DNA from: JADHLJ01 sp038116915
GTDB lineage: Bacteria > Pseudomonadota > Alphaproteobacteria > Thalassobaculales > Thalassobaculaceae
Assembly (NCBI GenBank): GCA_038116915.1
Contig: JAYOEU010000186.1
Location: 1 to 8,437 of the forward strand
Length of the DNA stretch: 8,437 nucleotides
Direction: 5' to 3'
Shown here: positions 1-5,810 of the stretch, one piece after another
Layout of the letters: each line of letters opens with the position of its first letter
Position numbering within the stretch: the first letter of the stretch is position 1
Position numbers and translations under genes: made by a program
The notes under the pieces: model-generated
The model's database searches: none
What the model saw: the letters and a program-made list of their open reading frames with translations, nothing else
Told to the model about the DNA's origin: nothing

Positions 1-54
1 CGGATGCGATTGCCGATACATGACGGGCCGGTGGCCGACTCGGGAGCTGGGCCC

Positions 55-498
55 TCAATTCTCCTTTGGCGCGCCGGCATCCTTGTTTTTGAGCCGCTCG
101 AGATCAAGCTTTTCGCGGCGTTTGAATGCCTCCCAGGTCGGGGTGTAATCGATCTGGCTGAGATTGCGGGCCAGCACGCGCAGCATCGCCTTGACCATCG
201 GGTCGGTATTCTCGAGCTTGGCCTTGAATTCCTGGTGCATGATGATGATGCAAGTGGTGTCCACGATCGCCGTTGCGGTAAACGCGCGGCGTTGTTCCTC
301 CACCAGGGCCATTTCGCCCAAGACCTGCTTTTCACGCACCGTGCTGTGGGGAACGACGCCCGTCGACGTCGTGGCGCTCAACAAAATCGCGCCGGTCTGG
401 ACGAAGAACGCATGGTCGCTCGGGTCGCCCTCGACGAAGACGTTCTGGCCCGCCGGGAAGAACTGGCGGTTGACGACCTTGGCCGCCGCCTTGTTCAC
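55..498 (-). CDS. Small cyclic-nucleotide-binding-domain (Crp-fold) protein
   Basis: This is a stand-alone cNMP-binding beta-barrel protein of about 147 residues with no DNA-binding helix-turn-helix. It is therefore more likely a cytoplasmic sensor or regulatory partner than a transcription factor. The barrel runs from about residue 10 (RQFFPAGQNVFVEGD) to about residue 95. The phosphate-binding cassette is recognisable as GEMAL at residues 61-65 followed by Arg70-Arg71. The usual R-S/T-A is changed to R-A-F, so ligand preference is uncertain. A charged, helical C-terminus rich in Lys, Glu and Arg follows (about residues 95-147). I chose the GTG at 498 because it overlaps the upstream cyclase stop as GTGA, a typical coupled junction. 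A TTG at 525 would add nine residues and overlap the cyclase by 31 bases. The gene is the last in a run with the cyclase-like gene. The fold is confident, while the ligand (cAMP, cGMP or none) is not known. Confidence 0.88.
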   Translation of the reverse strand: MNKAAAKVVNRQFFPAGQNVFVEGDPSDHAFFVQTGAILLSATTSTGVVPHSTVREKQVLGEMALVEEQRRAFTATAIVDTTCIIIMHQEFKAKLENTDPMVKAMLRVLARNLSQIDYTPTWEAFKRREKLDLERLKNKDAGAPKEN

Positions 499-1037
499 GC
501 CGTAAGCCGCCACGCGCCGCTCCAATCGTCCTCGGGGGGATCCATTTCGATCATGTCCATCCGCTGCAGCAGAATGCCGGTCGCCGCATCATCGGGCCGC
601 TGTTCGGCGCAGGTCTCGAACATCGAGCGGGCGCGATCGAAATCGCGCGCCAGATAGGCGTTGAGGGCTTGGTTATAGGCCGTCGCGAAATCGAGATCGG
701 CTTGCGGCACCTCTCCCGCGCGCCCCAGCACCTCGTGCAGGGCCACGGGATCGTCGCGTCCCGGCAGCAGGACATTGTCGAGGTGCCTGGTCACGATCGT
801 CTCGCCGAGCCTGGTGCGGGTGGCGCCGGTGATCAGGATCGCCGCGTCGTAGTCACCCGCCACCGACAGCATCGCTTCGGCGAGGGCTACGTTGTCGCCC
901 ATGATGGTGAACGAGCGGATCTGCTCGGAGCCCATATTGCCGACGATGCTCTCCTCGCTGGCGATGGCGATCCGCGGCCGGTGGCTCGGGCTTCCGCGTC
1001 GGGACGCCATCCGGTCTGATCCAGCGCGCTCTGACAC
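495..1037 (-). other. 3' part of the cyclase-like gene in the shifted frame (rest of cyclase fold plus TPR-like tail)
   Basis: This open frame could be read from a GTG at 1037 (180 residues), but its first 20 residues are low-complexity and Arg/Ser-rich. Conserved cyclase sequence starts only at about residue 22 (RIAIASEES, then GNMGSEQ and FTIMGDN). That makes it the continuation of the upstream frame rather than a separate gene. After the cyclase fold (to about residue 107, HEVLGRAGE) comes a helical segment of TPR character (about 112-155; YNQALNAYLARDFDRARSMF). The protein closes with DDWSGAWRLTA, which resembles the usual C-terminal end of alphaproteobacterial HAMP cyclases as I remember them. 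The 3' end therefore looks intact, and only the join is damaged. If translated alone it would be a soluble half-cyclase with no membrane anchor. Confidence 0.75.
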
Positions 1038-2164
1038 GCGAGATCGGCCTGGTTCTCCTCCGGGGTGAAGGGCGAGCCGAAAAACGCCAGAACCCGGTCG
1101 CCGGCCATCTTGTCCACCACGCCGTTGCGCTCGGCGGTCTCGTGCGCCATGGCGCTGTAGAAGAGATTGATCCGCTCGACGATCTCTTCCGGAGGGCGGT
1201 TTTCGGCAAACTCGGCGAAGCCGTCGTAGCGGGCGAGCGAGACGGTCATGGTCCGGCGGCTGGAATCGAGCAGGCTGGATTCGCCGATCAGATCCTCGAC
1301 GATGCGTGGATCGATGTACTTGCCGAAGGTTTCCTTGATCCGCTCCTTGGTCCTCAGACCCTCGACCATGGTGTTGAAGGTGCGGCCCAGTCCGGCGATC
1401 TCGTCGGAGCCGCGCGGCGCCACCGCGACGTCCAGGGCGCCGCCCTCGACCCGGCGGGCGGCGGTGACCAGATCCCGTATCGGCCTGGTGATCCGCCCGC
1501 TTATGATGACGGTGCCGACGATGCCCACCGCCAAGGCGATCAGCGCCGCGATCAGAACCAGGCGTTGGACCCGCGTTTCATGCTCCTCGGCGCGGGCGGC
1601 GGCGTCGTTCACGGTTTGGCGCATGGTGTCGCCGAGACTGTCCAGGGCCCGGCGAAAGCCTTCCACCTGCCAGGCAAAATCGGAGAACGCCTTGTCCGTC
1701 GCCGCCGCATCGCCGGCGCCGAATGTCTTGGCAAGCGTGCGCGCGCTGGCGGTGAAGGTCCGGGCCTGCTTCACCAACGTGGCGGACGGCGCAGCAAGCA
1801 GAGTCGCGATTTCCGGATGTTCGACGCCGGGCCCGTGCTCGGCGACATCCTTGATCAGCTCGTCCACCGCGTCGGCTTCGGCGGTCAGAAGCGTGACCAT
1901 TTGCTCGGCTTCGCGTTCCAGGAAGCTTTTGTCATGCGCGCCGGCTTTCAGACTTTCGCGCAAGGCCGCATAGAGGGCGGTTTCGCGCTGGATCTCCTGG
2001 CGCACCAGCTTCTCGATCATCGTATCAAGCGGCAGGACGTCGCGGTGCAGGCTCTTCAACTCGCCATGGATGCGCGAGAGCCCGTCGACCGCGATTCCGC
2101 CGAGCACGGCCAGGAGCGCCAGCAAGGCGAAAGCGAGAATCGAAATCTTGGCGCGGATGGTCAT
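495..2164 (-). pseudogene. HAMP-domain class III adenylate/guanylate cyclase-like membrane protein, frameshifted and catalytically degenerate
   Basis: The ATG at 2164 opens directly into a membrane segment (residues about 7-25, ILAFALLALLAVL). I prefer it to an in-frame GTG at 2236. An extracytoplasmic, mostly helical sensor region follows to about residue 200. A second membrane segment covers about residues 202-222, then a HAMP domain (RITRPIRDLV onward) and a linker (FGKYIDPRIVEDL) typical of class III cyclases. The cyclase fold begins at about residue 306. The first frame is conserved to CQSALDQ (near 1016) and ends at 887. Conserved sequence resumes in another frame from RIAIASEES (near 974) to the stop at 495. 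Within the cyclase fold, the adenine-specifying Lys (DKMAGD) and second metal Asp are present. The first metal Asp is Arg (SLARYDGF), and the Asn and Arg of the catalytic pair are both Ala (GDNVALAEAML). The family role is cAMP or cGMP synthesis, but I infer this copy cannot do it. It lies 84 bases downstream of the HAD gene and is coupled to the cNMP-binding gene. Confidence 0.82.
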
Positions 2165-2248
2165 GCGGGTGCTCTTTCCACCTAGCTTCGGCTCTAAACC
2201 GTTCCGAGGGTAACGTGAAACCCGCCGCCGCGTCACCCGCCTCTATAC
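2165..2248 (-). promoter_or_regulatory. Short gap between the HAD and cyclase-like genes
   Basis: This 84-base gap lies between the HAD stop and the cyclase ATG on the same strand. I see no strong hairpin followed by a T-run, so read-through from the HAD gene into the cyclase gene is plausible. A ribosome-binding-like AGGTGG followed by GGAAAGAG precedes the ATG at 2164, with rather long spacing for the first of these. No convincing promoter was recognised. Confidence 0.3.
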
Positions 2249-3151
2249 TCAGACGGTGGACGCGATGTAGTCGGCGGTGATGCCGGCCTCCCGCATGAGC
2301 GCGCGCGCGTCCTGGCCGCGGGTGAAGCCGGTCTCCACCAGCAGCGATTTTATGCCCGCGGCATGGGCGCCAAGCACATCGGTATGCGGGGTGTCGCCGA
2401 CCGCGATGATCCGGTTCCTAGGCACCGCCTCGAATCCACGCAACGCGACATCGTAGATTTCCGGGAAGGGTTTGCCGAGAAACAGCGGCTCAAGGCCCGC
2501 CGCATCGGCCAGTTGGTGCGCCGACCAGCCGGGCTCCACCGACAGGGCGTCGGGATAGGGCGCGGTGAGGTCGGGATTGCAGACGACGAGCGGCCTCGGT
2601 TCGGCGCGCATCGCCTCTGAAAGGCGTTTCTGGTCCGGTTCGCGCCATTGGTCCGCGTCGAGCATGACGACACCGCCGACCGCGTCGACCTGGCTGACCC
2701 CGCCGTTCATGAGCGGGATCATCGAGCCGGTCAGTTCCGGTTCCGGCAACGGATTCAATCCGATGACACCCCAGGGGCGAGGGTGGGGGAAGCGTTTCAA
2801 GGCATCTTGAAGCAGCCGATAGCCCGGGATGATCTCATCGGCGCTGAAGGTGTAGCCCCTGCCGCGATGGCCGGCGAGCATCGCGTCGATCCCCTTGGCG
2901 CCGTCATTGGTGAGAATGCGGAGTGGTTTGCCCATCGCGCGGATTGCCGCCAGCGCGGCCGCGCCCTCTGGTATCGCCGGGCCGCCGAGGCTTAGGACCC
3001 CGAAATTGTCCAGAATGACGATGTCGAAACCGTCCAGGATCTCGGCGAGCCCGGACACCCGCGCGGCTTCGCGGGGCGGCGGCTTGGCGGGCATGCGATG
3101 TTCCCAACGCCGGTAACCGGCCCAGGCATCGGTAAAAGACAGCGTTTGCAT
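2249..3151 (-). CDS. HAD-superfamily class IIA (NagD-like) phosphatase-like protein
   Basis: This 300-residue protein matches the usual length of HAD class IIA hydrolases, which remove phosphate from small metabolites such as nucleotides or sugar phosphates in the cytoplasm. Motif I is ILDNFGVL, with nucleophile Asp48. Motif II is ILTNDG with Thr81. The C2-type cap lies between motifs II and III. Motif III is Lys227 in FLGKPFPEIYDVAL. Motif IV is GDTPHTDVLGAHAAGI, with Asp253 and Asp258. The residue two after the nucleophile, usually Asp acting as general acid/base, is Phe50. Subgroups of class IIA HADs with an aromatic residue there are known to me (DxWG-type), so this may be a subfamily trait that slows or changes the reaction. 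The ATG at 3151 has a GGGAAA-like site upstream. It is the first gene of the leftward block and diverges from the small ORF at 3247. The substrate is unknown. Confidence 0.88.
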   Translation of the reverse strand: MQTLSFTDAWAGYRRWEHRMPAKPPPREAARVSGLAEILDGFDIVILDNFGVLSLGGPAIPEGAAALAAIRAMGKPLRILTNDGAKGIDAMLAGHRGRGYTFSADEIIPGYRLLQDALKRFPHPRPWGVIGLNPLPEPELTGSMIPLMNGGVSQVDAVGGVVMLDADQWREPDQKRLSEAMRAEPRPLVVCNPDLTAPYPDALSVEPGWSAHQLADAAGLEPLFLGKPFPEIYDVALRGFEAVPRNRIIAVGDTPHTDVLGAHAAGIKSLLVETGFTRGQDARALMREAGITADYIASTV

Positions 3152-3246
3152 CCGGTTTTCCCGTGGTTCCGCTAACCGCTGGGGTCTAACGTCTGTTTCC
3201 CGCCGGGTCCATTGCCAATTCCGGAATCGCGTGGCAAAACCCCGTC
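3152..3246. promoter_or_regulatory. Divergent intergenic region between HAD gene and small membrane ORF
   Basis: This 95-base spacer lies between the ATG of the leftward HAD gene and the first possible ATG of the rightward small ORF. It must carry the leftward promoter, and also a rightward one if the small ORF is real. Its notable content is the nested palindrome at 3212-3237. I could not assign -35 and -10 boxes with confidence. Confidence 0.45.
3212..3237. promoter_or_regulatory. Nested palindrome, candidate operator
   Basis: TTGCCA (3212-3217) and TGGCAA (3232-3237) form a perfect 6-base inverted repeat with a 14-base spacer. Inside lies a perfect 10-base palindrome, ATTCCGGAAT (3218-3227), followed by CGCG. 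The two dyads are offset by two bases, so they would compete as hairpins, but either could serve as a protein-binding site. The position between divergent genes fits an operator. The regulator is not identifiable. Confidence 0.4.
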
Positions 3247-3447
3247 ATGACGGAGTTTCGAGAGCGGAACATGGTCGGCAAACGCCCGAGGGAAACGTCC
3301 GGACTGCGGGGATTGAGCCGCGCGGAATGGGTCGGCCTGGCGTTTTTCATCGCGATAGGACTGCTGGCGCTGCCGTTCGTGCATGATGCGGTCCTGATCC
3401 ACCGAATCTGGTTGACCATCTGTTCCGCGGTTGGGATATCCGGCTAG
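3247..3447 (+). CDS. Possible small single-pass membrane protein, hypothetical
   Basis: This open frame encodes 66 residues from the ATG at 3247, or 58 from the ATG at 3271. The later start has the better upstream purine stretch (GAGAGCGGAAC). The N-terminus is basic (GKRPRETSGLRGLSRAEW). It is followed by one clear hydrophobic segment at about residues 28-45 of the long form (WVGLAFFIAIGLLALPFV) and a second, weaker hydrophobic stretch near the end (IWLTICSAVGISG). Third codon positions are mostly G or C, as in the neighbouring genes, which supports coding. I do not recognise the family. It lies 113 bases upstream of the oxygenase-like gene on the same strand, so the two might be co-transcribed. 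Against it: the ORF is short, and open frames of this size arise by chance in GC-rich DNA. Confidence 0.42.
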   Translation: MTEFRERNMVGKRPRETSGLRGLSRAEWVGLAFFIAIGLLALPFVHDAVLIHRIWLTICSAVGISG

Positions 3448-3560
3448 CGCCGATCCACTTGATCAGGATCATTTCCGATGGGCGATGGCGGTGATTTGCT
3501 CCGGTCATCGCGATCGGGATAGGACAACGCCGAACAATTGCTTCGGTGGGGAGAAACGGT
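3448..3560 (+). promoter_or_regulatory. Leader of the oxygenase-like gene with strong ribosome-binding site
   Basis: This 113-base gap is rich in GATC and contains short dyads such as TGATCA (around 3461-3466). A clear ribosome-binding site, GGTGGGGAG, lies about eight bases before the ATG at 3561 and decides that start over the in-frame GTG at 3546. No terminator for the small ORF is visible, and no promoter was assigned with confidence. Confidence 0.5.
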
Positions 3561-4391
3561 ATGCCTTTCGATGATGCGGCTGCTGCGGCGCATGTCCGCG
3601 AGGCGGTTCTCTCGACGCCACTGGCGACCGATCCGTTTGCGCATCTTTTGATCGCGGATCTGTATCCGGACGACGTCTATGATCAGATCATGGAACTTTG
3701 GCCGGCCCTGGACCTGTTTCGCAGATCCAATTCCCTGACCCGCTACGAGTTCAATTTTCACTCCCATCACAAGTTTCTGCCGCCGGAAGATCTTGATTTC
3801 TGGCGCAAGGTCACGCGTTTGTCCCATGTCGCGAACATCGCGATTCAGCAACGTCTTTCCCCTGGGTTCGGTGAGAAATTCGCGCATTATATCGGACCGG
3901 ATTGGGCGAAGAAGGTGGGCGGGAATGTCGATTGCCTGCCCACGCAGCTGCAACTCGCGAGCTATACCGGAACTTATGGTCTGGCCCCGCATGTTGATTC
4001 CGTCCGGCTCTTGACCAACGCCTTTGTCTATTTTTCAGACCGCGGTTCCGAGGTGGAGGAGCCGGAACTCGGTACTATTCTTTACCGATCCCGAGGGCTC
4101 GCCATTCCGACCAACTGGACCTTGGAGCGCGAGGCGACGGAGCCGTTTCTCGATCCTGTCGTGGTCTCGGCCTACCGCCGGAACCATTGTCTGGCTTACG
4201 TGAACTCGCCGATTTCATTCCATGGGGTGGATATTCGGGATATCGGCGCGCGCCACCGCCGGCTGCTGATGTTCGGCTCGCTCATCTATGTCCGTGAATT
4301 TCAGCGGCTGATGGGAGAGCAAGTAACGAATGCCATTCTGGAAGCGGCGAATCCCGCCGCGACCGATTGGCAGGTCAAGCCGATCGAATAA
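3561..4391 (+). CDS. 2-oxoglutarate/Fe(II)-dependent oxygenase-like protein
   Basis: This 276-residue soluble protein shows the ordered metal and cosubstrate motif of the 2OG-Fe(II) dioxygenase double-stranded beta-helix. It has HxD (His144 and Asp146 in GLAPHVDS), a distal His221 (SFHGVD), and Arg231/Arg233/Arg234 ten to thirteen residues later (GARHRRLLMF), where the 2OG carboxylate is usually held. The segment before HxD (PTQLQLASYTGTYG) fits the strand leading into the core, as in prolyl-hydroxylase-like enzymes. Such enzymes hydroxylate proteins, amino acids, lipids or metabolites, and no neighbour points to a substrate. The start is fixed by GGGGAG upstream of the ATG. Its stop is 17 bases from the stop of the convergent xth gene. 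Base composition is lower in GC than in the surrounding genes (32 of 60 in each of the lines beginning 3661, 3841 and 4021), which hints at separate ancestry. The fold call rests on motifs only. Confidence 0.74.
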   Translation: MPFDDAAAAAHVREAVLSTPLATDPFAHLLIADLYPDDVYDQIMELWPALDLFRRSNSLTRYEFNFHSHHKFLPPEDLDFWRKVTRLSHVANIAIQQRLSPGFGEKFAHYIGPDWAKKVGGNVDCLPTQLQLASYTGTYGLAPHVDSVRLLTNAFVYFSDRGSEVEEPELGTILYRSRGLAIPTNWTLEREATEPFLDPVVVSAYRRNHCLAYVNSPISFHGVDIRDIGARHRRLLMFGSLIYVREFQRLMGEQVTNAILEAANPAATDWQVKPIE

Positions 4392-4408
4392 CCGCAATAA
4401 GTTGCCCT

Positions 4409-5179
4409 TTATTCCTTGAATTCGATCCAGACCGGCGTGTGATCCGAGGCTTTCGGCTTGCCGCGCGGAGCGGTGTCGATGCCCGAGGCAACCAGCCTGT
4501 CCGCGGCTTGCGGCGAGAGCAGCAGGTGGTCGATCCGCACGCCGTGATCCTTGTGCCAGGCGCCGCCCTGATAGTCCCAGAAGCTGTATTTGTGCGGCGC
4601 CGAATTGAAAATCCGGTAGGCGTCGGCATAGCCGAGATTGAGGATCTCACGGAAACTCCGGCGCGATTCCATCTGACAGAGGGCGTCCTCGGCCCAGCCT
4701 TCCGGATCATGCACGTCCTCGTCCTGGGGTACCACGTTATAGTCACCAGCCAGCACGACCGGCTGCTCCAGTTCCAGCAGGTCGGCGGCCCGGCGCTTCA
4801 GCCGGTCCATCCAGGCCAGCTTGTAGTCGAACTTCTCGGTGCCGATCGGGTTGCCGTTGGGAAGATAGATCGACGCAAAGCGGATATTGTTGATGGTGGC
4901 TTCGATATACCGCGCCTGCTCGTCCCCTTCATCGCCGGGCAGGCGGCAGGTCACGTCCTCCATCGGGCGCTTCGAGAGAATCGCGACGCCGTTGTAGCTC
5001 TTCTGCCCGTGAATCGCGACGTTGTAGCCGAGATCCTCAAGCTCCATTTTGGGAAAGTTCTCGTCGACGCTCTTGGTTTCCTGGAGCATCACCACATCGG
5101 GCTGGAAGCCGGCAAGCCACTCCAGGACATTGGGCAGGCGTGCCTTGATCGAATTGACGTTCCAGGTTGCGGCTTTCAT
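4409..5179 (-). CDS. xth: Exodeoxyribonuclease III (AP endonuclease)
   Basis: This protein cleaves DNA 5' to abasic sites and removes 3' blocking groups and 3' nucleotides in base-excision repair. At 256 residues it has the normal family length and carries the full catalytic set: Asn7 (WNVNSI), Glu34 (LQETK), Tyr105 (SIYLPNG), Asp146 and Asn148 (AGDYNVV), Asp217 (RIDHLL) and the Asp246-His247 pair (ASDHTPV). I chose the ATG at 5179 because family members begin MKxATWNVNS. An in-frame ATG at 5206 has a GGTGGG-like site just upstream and would add nine residues. Still longer in-frame extensions would run into the structured leader. Transcription is leftward, convergent with the oxygenase gene. 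The 271-base gap from erpA suggests its own promoter. Confidence 0.96.
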   Translation of the reverse strand: MKAATWNVNSIKARLPNVLEWLAGFQPDVVMLQETKSVDENFPKMELEDLGYNVAIHGQKSYNGVAILSKRPMEDVTCRLPGDEGDEQARYIEATINNIRFASIYLPNGNPIGTEKFDYKLAWMDRLKRRAADLLELEQPVVLAGDYNVVPQDEDVHDPEGWAEDALCQMESRRSFREILNLGYADAYRIFNSAPHKYSFWDYQGGAWHKDHGVRIDHLLLSPQAADRLVASGIDTAPRGKPKASDHTPVWIEFKE

Positions 5180-5220
5180 TCGGGTCTCGTTTTCGTGTTT
5201 GTCCATGCCCACCGCGATTC

Positions 5221-5281
5221 CGATACCACAAATCGAATCCCCGACGAAGATCGGGGCCGACGCCTGAAGCGATCGGTATCG
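5221..5281 (-). promoter_or_regulatory. Two-level stem structure in the xth leader
   Basis: CGATACC (5221-5227) pairs with GGTATCG (5275-5281) as a 7-base outer stem. Inside it CCCCGA (5239-5244) pairs with TCGGGG (5251-5256) around a six-base loop, which reads TCTTCG on the transcribed strand. The structure ends 42 bases before the xth ATG. The inner hairpin is followed on the minus strand only by a weakly T-rich stretch (ATTCGATTTG), so a leader structure is as likely as a terminator. Confidence 0.4.
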
Positions 5282-5314
5282 CACACCAGCGGATCAATTC
5301 GATAGACCTTACAC

Positions 5315-5337
5315 ACGTGATCGCGGACCCGTCACGT
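5315..5337. promoter_or_regulatory. Inverted repeat ACGTGA-N11-TCACGT, candidate operator
   Basis: Two perfect 6-base arms (5315-5320 and 5332-5337) are separated by 11 bases, so the arm centres lie 17 bases apart, roughly one and a half helical turns. It sits upstream of xth and downstream of the GC hairpin, where an xth promoter would be expected. The binding protein is not known. Confidence 0.3.
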
Positions 5338-5341
5338 CGAA

Positions 5342-5381
5342 CCGTCTCGGGCGTCCGCCCCGGCTTGCGCCCGGGAGACGG
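5342..5381 (-). terminator. GC-rich hairpin downstream of erpA, possible transcription end
   Basis: CCGTCTCGGGCG (5342-5353) pairs with CGCCCGGGAGACGG (5368-5381) as a 12-base-pair stem with a two-base bulge and a 14-base loop. It lies about 70 bases after the erpA stop. The base run after it on the transcribed strand has only TT, so it is not a classic intrinsic terminator. It could instead block exonuclease at the 3' end of erpA mRNA or act with Rho. Confidence 0.4.
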
Positions 5382-5450
5382 GTAGGAGGAGGGAATTGGT
5401 TCCGCTCGCGCCCATGCCCCAACCGCGCGACGACGGAAAATCCGCCCGGT

Positions 5451-5810
5451 CTAAAGCGAGAAAGAGGTGCCGCAGCCGCAGGATGAGGAGGCGTTCGGGT
5501 TATCGACCTGGAAATACGAGCCGATCAGTTCCTCGACATAGTCGAGCTTGCCGCCGCTCACCAGTTCGAGCGAGACCTCGTCGACCACGACCTCGACGCC
5601 ATCGCGCGCGAAGACCAGATCGTCGTCGTTCTTGGTCGCATCGAAGCTGAACTTGTACTGGAAACCGGAACAGCCGCCGCCCTCGACCGCGACGCGCATG
5701 AATTTGGCGTCGGCCATCTCTTCGTCCTTGAGCAGGACCGCGATCCGTCGCGCCGCGCTTTCGGTCAGGCCGAAGGCCTGGGCATCGGTCGTCACAACGC
5801 TGTCTGGCAT
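5451..5810 (-). CDS. erpA: Iron-sulfur cluster insertion protein, A-type carrier (ErpA/IscA/HesB family)
   Basis: A-type carriers accept Fe-S clusters from scaffold proteins and pass them to apo-enzymes in the cytoplasm. This 119-residue protein has the three required cysteines: Cys47 in GGGCSGFQY, and Cys111 and Cys113 in the C-terminal CGCG. It also has the usual core FSFD, VDEVSLELVSGGKLDY and QVDNPNA. The ATG at 5810 has a TGGAG site about eight bases upstream and begins with the typical short variable N-terminus, so I preferred it to an upstream in-frame start at 5828. The tail FQVDNPNASSSCGCGTSFSL is typical of ErpA-type members rather than SufA, though separating ErpA from IscA by eye is not certain. 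It diverges from dgt, and the erpA / dgt / argS order is one I recall from other alphaproteobacteria. Confidence 0.93.
   Translation of the reverse strand: MPDSVVTTDAQAFGLTESAARRIAVLLKDEEMADAKFMRVAVEGGGCSGFQYKFSFDATKNDDDLVFARDGVEVVVDEVSLELVSGGKLDYVEELIGSYFQVDNPNASSSCGCGTSFSL

Larger units (their letters stand above)
5180..5450 (-). promoter_or_regulatory. Dyad-rich spacer between erpA and xth
   Basis: This 271-base non-coding stretch follows the erpA stop and precedes the xth start, both leftward. It contains a large GC hairpin (5342-5381), an inverted repeat of operator type (5315-5337) and a two-level stem (5221-5281) close to the xth start. It most likely contains the end of the erpA transcript and the promoter and leader of xth. 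No known riboswitch class was recognised. The only open frames crossing it are weak and run mainly antisense to xth or erpA. Confidence 0.5.

Noticed and set aside
1..21. Possible start of another leftward gene (ATG at 21 on the minus strand)
   Set aside because: Only seven codons are inside the window and no good ribosome-binding site precedes it, so it cannot be supported although the position fits an operon.
4..657. Plus-strand 217-codon open frame at the left edge
   Set aside because: It is antisense to the cNMP-binding gene and the cyclase tail, with no domain and shadow-type composition.
1142..2185. Plus-strand 347-codon open frame opposite the cyclase-like gene
   Set aside because: It is the antisense of a clearly conserved HAMP/cyclase gene, has no recognisable domain, and its Gly/Arg/Asp/His-rich composition is typical of mirror frames in GC-rich DNA.
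3444..3992. Minus-strand 182-codon open frame opposite the start of the oxygenase gene
   Set aside because: The oxygenase has a strong ribosome-binding site and conserved motifs, whereas the opposite frame has none.
4392..4408. Possible shared terminator between the convergent oxygenase and xth genes
   Set aside because: The gap is 17 bases and offers only a weak AT pairing (AATAA with TTATT reaching into xth), too weak to call.
4367..5305. Plus-strand 312-codon open frame opposite xth
   Set aside because: xth on the other strand carries every catalytic residue of exonuclease III. The antisense frame has no known motif and overlaps the end of the oxygenase gene.
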